Assembly: GCA_947462335.1 (NCBI GenBank)
Contig: OX381721.1
Coordinates: forward strand, 39,396,488-39,460,487
Origin: Harmothoe impar
Taxonomy: Eukaryota; Annelida; Polychaeta; Phyllodocida; Polynoidae
Length of the DNA: 64,000 bases
Reading direction: 5' to 3'
In this document: one piece after another, positions 60,463 through 64,000 of the stretch
Numbering within the stretch: the stretch's first letter is position 1
Layout: every line of letters begins with the position of its first letter
Translations under genes and position numbers: made by a program
Notes under the pieces: generated by a model
Databases searched by the model: none
Told to the model about the DNA's origin: nothing
What the model saw: only the letters and a program-made list of their open reading frames with translations

Positions 60463-60968
60463 TTACCTACAATTTACTACCTTGCAACAAATACATCCAT
60501 TTGTAAGGTGTTTTAGTGTAAATGTCTGATGATACTCGCTGGTGAGTGATAATAGTCAAACCTCTGACACTTGACTTACATACCGTTGAGTTTAAGGGCC
60601 CCAATGCTTATAAATTGGAAGCTCCCTTACCCTCAGTGCTTACATGAAGCCGGCACTTTTTTGAAGACTGACAAAACGGTGGGCTATTCTGAGTGTCAAA
60701 AGTGATGCAGTGAGAAATTTGCTGGGAGTTTGAGGAAACTTTAGAAAATTTTAGAAAATATTGACGTAATTTGGTAAAATATAACACAGGCTGTTACCAA
60801 AATTCGCGACATTTCAATGTACTAAATTCGCAACATTTTTAGGAATACCCCTGAAAAAAAGGCCCCCCCCTAAGAATAGGGTAAAAAAAAAGGCCCCCCC
60901 TTTGAATACCCCTAAAAAAAATTGCCCCCCCCCTCAAATGCTCACCCCCCCCTGCCACAAATAATGAA
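60463..60968. other. Right part of element F
   Basis: Non-coding. The C-runs and ggtaaaaaaaa blocks at about 60845-60950 mirror the left end of F (15860-16000). Confidence 0.5.
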
Positions 60969-61069
60969 CACTCCCTTAGCTATACCGGGATGTTTAGATG
61001 ATTTGCCGTCCACTCCAAGAAATAGGCCTAGATCTTGCTGTGCCATCTTGGATCATCTTCGGTGTAGAA

Positions 61070-61214
61070 CAGGGGCGGATCCAGGAATTTGGGAAGGGGG
61101 GGGGCGCCGCAATACCTACAGCATTGGGGGTGTTGAACCATCTAAATTAAATTTTACCAAAAAATAGGGGGGGGGGGGGGCGCGCCCCTTGCGCCCCCCC
61201 TGGATCCGCCCCTG
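61070..61214. mobile_element. 145-bp MITE with CAGGGGCGGATCC ends
   Basis: CAGGGGCGGATCCAGG at 61070 and CCTGGATCCGCCCCTG ending at 61214 are perfect inverted repeats, with G-runs and C-runs next to them. TAGAA flanks both sides (61065-61069, 61215-61219) as a 5-bp target-site duplication. Confidence 0.85.
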
Positions 61215-61630
61215 TAGAATGTCATGATTTCTGTGTCTAGAAATTGTCACATTATTCAGATGGCACTCAACACATAGTACATTGTATTACCATAGGCTAT
61301 TAGCATTTAATGAATTCATGGATAGATAGTAATTGACTTTATTGTATGATTGCTTAGATCCTTAAAGATCTCTTCTCTCCACTATCAGCCATTGCTCCTC
61401 ACAGAATGACCAGAATGGAAGACCATGCATCCTCATGGCCATGTCTCATGTAGATCTACCACCAGAATTCTAGCAGAATTCTACAACTTCATTGTAGTGG
61501 CAGGAGTCAGTGAGCACACAATGTTAAATGACTGTATGGATTCATATTTTCTACAGTTTTGATAGGGAAATGATACAAAGGGACGTTGCTTATATAGGGG
61601 CAAATTTGCTTTGCCAAACGGCCCTTCCTA
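61215..61630. other. Non-coding stretch
   Basis: No supported gene or repeat. Confidence 0.4.
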
Positions 61631-62732
61631 TACCGTACCGTAAACTGGGGTAACTTTGACTTCACTGGGTGATTTTGGCTCACGAGGGAAAAACGTATTG
61701 TTTTGATATCTAGACATGTTCCAGATGCCCCCAACTGAAGGAAACTGTATCAAGTGATTTTTTTTAGTGCCTCATTGAATATATTGTAATTTTTTTATTC
61801 TTTCAAATTCAATATTTCACTAAAAAATATTTGTGACACAATCTGCGTAAAAGGCCATTAGTGCAAGGTGCACTAAGGGCATTTCCCCCCAGAACATGCC
61901 ACATTTGAGGAATTAAAAATTTATTTTTTTTACCAAAATTATGAATATAGGGCAACTTTCATGCGGACATCTGAGGCTATCACACTAAGTATTACAATGG
62001 TTCTTTGGATCCATTGAAAATTAGATTTAAAAAAAATACTATCATTGTGAAAATGCACTTTGATGATTGTTTTTTGGGTTTCCTGTGGAAAATGGGGTGA
62101 CTTTGGCTCTTCGGAGGTGTCTTTGACTCAAACATAAAAATATGCTGCCACAAGCCCTGGAGAATTCAATTACACTTCAATAAGGATGATTATTATTTTA
62201 ATCTTATATTTATATCAATCCTTTGTCATAATGAGTGTTTTCTAAATATTGACAATGTAGGCATATGAAATTCATGGCAGAGAAAATGTGTGTCATCAAA
62301 AAAAGCCAAAAACAAGCCAAAGACACCCCCCCCCGCCTTTTTGGGACAAAATTTTCAAAATTTTGCATTATTTCACCTTGTAATCATGTAGCAAATAATC
62401 AGGTTCTCTTTTAAAATTAGCATAATACTTATGTCAAGATTTTTATCCCATGTGACTTTAATCCATAATATCCCTCATAGGCACATAGTAGGCCTATGCC
62501 TCCATGCAAAGATATTTTGAGCCATAGTCACCCCAAAGCCGGGGTGACTTTGGCTCACATTAAAATTGGAATTTTAAAAACCTTCCAGTGGATTTTTTTG
62601 TTTTATATTTTTGAGCCCAGTGGATTAACATATGATAACAACCATCAATGTTATGAATCCTGGGTTTTCACAATCTTTTGGAGTGAAGTATGGCAAAAGT
62701 GAGCCAATGTCCCCCCAGTTTACGGTACCGTA
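61631..62732. mobile_element. TIR element (about 1.1 kb) with TA duplication
   Basis: GTACCGTAAACTGGGG near the left end recurs inverted at the right end (CCCAGTTTACGGTAC, 62715-62729), with TA at both borders, like Tc1/mariner-class insertions. Inside, GGGTGACTTTGGCTCA or its complement occurs near 61668, 62095, 62523 and 62540. No transposase. A non-autonomous DNA element. Confidence 0.65.
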
Positions 62733-62774
62733 TGCTACTAGTGGGGGTCTAGATGGGGGGTCCCCATGTCACCT

Positions 62775-63161
62775 TGTAGAATAGGATTGAATATTCTAAG
62801 GCGGATATAGGTTGATTACGTAATAGTTATTATTATGAATATGTATGTGACGTATGTATAATTGATATTAGAATTGGTGACGGATAATAATTATATATTC
62901 AATTATAAATGGATGATTGTTGGCTAACAAGTAGCAGGGATAAGGACAGGTGTATGTGTACCTGGTGGCCTCCTTATCTAGGTTAAGCTGACCCAGATTG
63001 CATGGCGTGCCTTACTGATTATGCTGATATGTACCTTATGAATATGAATGAGATAGCCTGTGCTGGCTTGGCCCACAGCAACTAATAAACAGTGATTAAT
63101 TTGGATTCAATCAGAGCAGACGTTTGTGTTCCTCCTTCCTACCTAAACTACTAATTCTACA
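62775..63161 (+). repeat. 5' LTR of a partial LTR element (G)
   Basis: Starts TGTAGAAT and ends ATTCTACA (8-bp inverted ends), 387 bp, with an AATAAA near 63083. Followed by a primer-binding site and a gag frame. The 3' LTR lies outside the window. Confidence 0.75.
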
Positions 63162-63162
63162 A

Positions 63163-63180
63163 TGGCGACCACGACGCAGT
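63163..63180 (+). other. Primer-binding site of element G
   Basis: TGGCGACCACGACGCAGT, starting with TGG one or two bases after the LTR. Confidence 0.65.
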
Positions 63181-63291
63181 CTACTTAGGTTCACAACCTA
63201 ACGACCGCACTAAGGTGGGAGGGACATATACGTTCATTTGCAAGGATAAATGGTATAGTTGTATGAAGTTGAAGACATTACAAGTTATACT

Positions 63292-64000
63292 ATGGCGGAA
63301 CAAATGAACCTTATGAACCAGATCAATGATCAAAGGAGAGTCATTGAACACATGGACCAAGTAAAAAAGAGACTTAAAGATTTCTCTACCGGAATAGCTA
63401 AGTGCACAGGAGATGACAGGGACGAACTAAGGAAGTGGTTGAGTCAAATTGACGATGTTAGACAATGGACTAATGCGCCGGACTCACTCATCATTGATGT
63501 AGCGGGTCAACTCTCCACAGGGGCGTTATTCAAAGCACTAATCAAAGCAAGGGATGGCCTGCAGCCGCCTCAGGTTACTTGGCCGAACGTAAGAGCATTG
63601 GTGTCAACACAACTACTAGATGCGGACGAACCACAGTACCTACAGTCAAGACTGGATAAATGCATACAACAACCATTTGAAGATGTAGGGGCATATACCA
63701 GGCGTTTCCAAAACCAGGTTGATATGGCCTATGCTGACGACGAGGTCCTGGTCCCATGTGTAAGGAATAGACTGATTACACTCTACATTGGAGGTCTTAA
63801 GGATCAGGCACTCAGACAACAGGTATGTGTAAATAGACATGCCACACTACTAGCGGCCCAGACAGCAGCGGGGGATGTAGAACGTTCGTTCAGGGTGGCA
63901 GTATCTGAAGCAAGGGGAATGCAGGTACAATTACCAACTGTGCCTAGACAGGAGGAACCTATGGATATATCTGCAGTCACAACATCACTCCAGCAGTCGC
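63292..64000 (+). CDS. gag: Element G gag, N-terminal part (runs off right edge)
   Basis: ATG at 63292 opens a frame with no stop to the end of the window (over 235 codons). It begins MAEQMNLMNQINDQRRVIEH. The middle contains a retrotransposon capsid-like region (AYTRRFQNQVDMAYADDEV, then VPCVRNRLITLYIGGLKD). Position just after an LTR and primer site, and the capsid pattern, support Gag. The clade cannot be told without pol. Confidence 0.8.
   Translation, partial: MAEQMNLMNQINDQRRVIEHMDQVKKRLKDFSTGIAKCTGDDRDELRKWLSQIDDVRQWTNAPDSLIIDVAGQLSTGALFKALIKARDGLQPPQVTWPNVRALVSTQLLDADEPQYLQSRLDKCIQQPFEDVGAYTRRFQNQVDMAYADDEVLVPCVRNRLITLYIGGLKDQALRQQVCVNRHATLLAAQTAAGDVERSFRVAVSEARGMQVQLPTVPRQEEPMDISAVTTSLQQS

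Larger units (their letters stand above)
15843..60976. mobile_element. Element F: small TIR element split by the LTR-element nest
   Basis: AGGGAGTGTTCATTATTTAT at 15843 reappears inverted (with one difference) at the right end at 60976, 44 kb away. Both ends lead inward into runs of G or C mixed with ggaataggtaaaaaa-type sequence, on the left at 15860-16000 and on the right at 60845-60950. Removing element A (16073-60457) and one copy of its 5-bp duplication leaves about 750 bp of a coherent inverted-repeat element. A TTA triplet flanks both GGGAGTG ends and could be its target-site duplication. F is therefore the oldest layer of the nest. Confidence 0.55.

Overview
The window looks like repeat-rich nuclear DNA of an invertebrate animal. 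The evidence is two long intronless C2H2 zinc-finger genes, decayed non-LTR retrotransposons, several Ty3/Gypsy-type LTR elements, MITEs and a PolB-encoding DNA transposon. No ordinary housekeeping gene, rRNA, tRNA or CRISPR array was seen. A marine deuterostome such as a lancelet, hemichordate or echinoderm is a guess from general flavour only.

Layout. 1-3.7 kb holds broken LINE fragments. 4.6-5.4 kb is a terminal-inverted-repeat (TIR) element. 6.0-13.5 kb carries two minus-strand multi-C2H2 genes (29 and about 22-23 fingers). 14.0-15.6 kb holds small inverted-repeat elements. From 15.8 to 61.0 kb is a nest of elements whose ends and target-site duplications (TSDs) can be read directly. A small TIR element F (15843-60976) was entered by Ty3/Gypsy element A (16073-60457, TSD CTTTT, minus strand). 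A was entered twice near the 3' end of its pol gene: by Gypsy element B (47707-56015, TSD ACGGG) and by a giant retrovirus-like element D (16609-47681, TSD CTTG). B carries a small MITE (52742-52884, TSD AT) and a copia-like non-autonomous LTR element C (48699-51772, TSD CCCGG). D carries a 9.5-kb DNA element E (24687-34205, TSD CCCCTG). To the right are two further MITEs and the 5' end of another LTR element G that runs off the window.

D is about 21.5 kb without E and has 1.88-kb LTRs. On the minus strand it encodes a Gag with a huge acidic N-terminal extension, protease-RT-RNase H, an integrase separated by one in-frame TAG, four or five accessory ORFs (one with C2H2 fingers) and a fusion-type envelope protein broken by a frameshift. 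A long ORF lies on the opposite strand between the accessory ORFs and env, followed by a 76-bp x10 tandem array before the 3' LTR.

E has a Polinton-like signature (6-bp TSD, termini AG...CT, long TIRs, protein-primed-type DNA polymerase B). It is small and shows no integrase, packaging ATPase, protease or capsid gene. Its three genes encode a protein with two Death domains, a protein with a nuclear-localisation-like segment and a possible PC4-like ssDNA-binding C-terminus, and the polymerase. The TIRs are built from repeats rich in ETS-, CRE-, E-box- and CCAAT-type motifs. D and E are the best candidates for something not previously described. The near-identical LTR pairs of A, B, C and D indicate that the whole nest is young.
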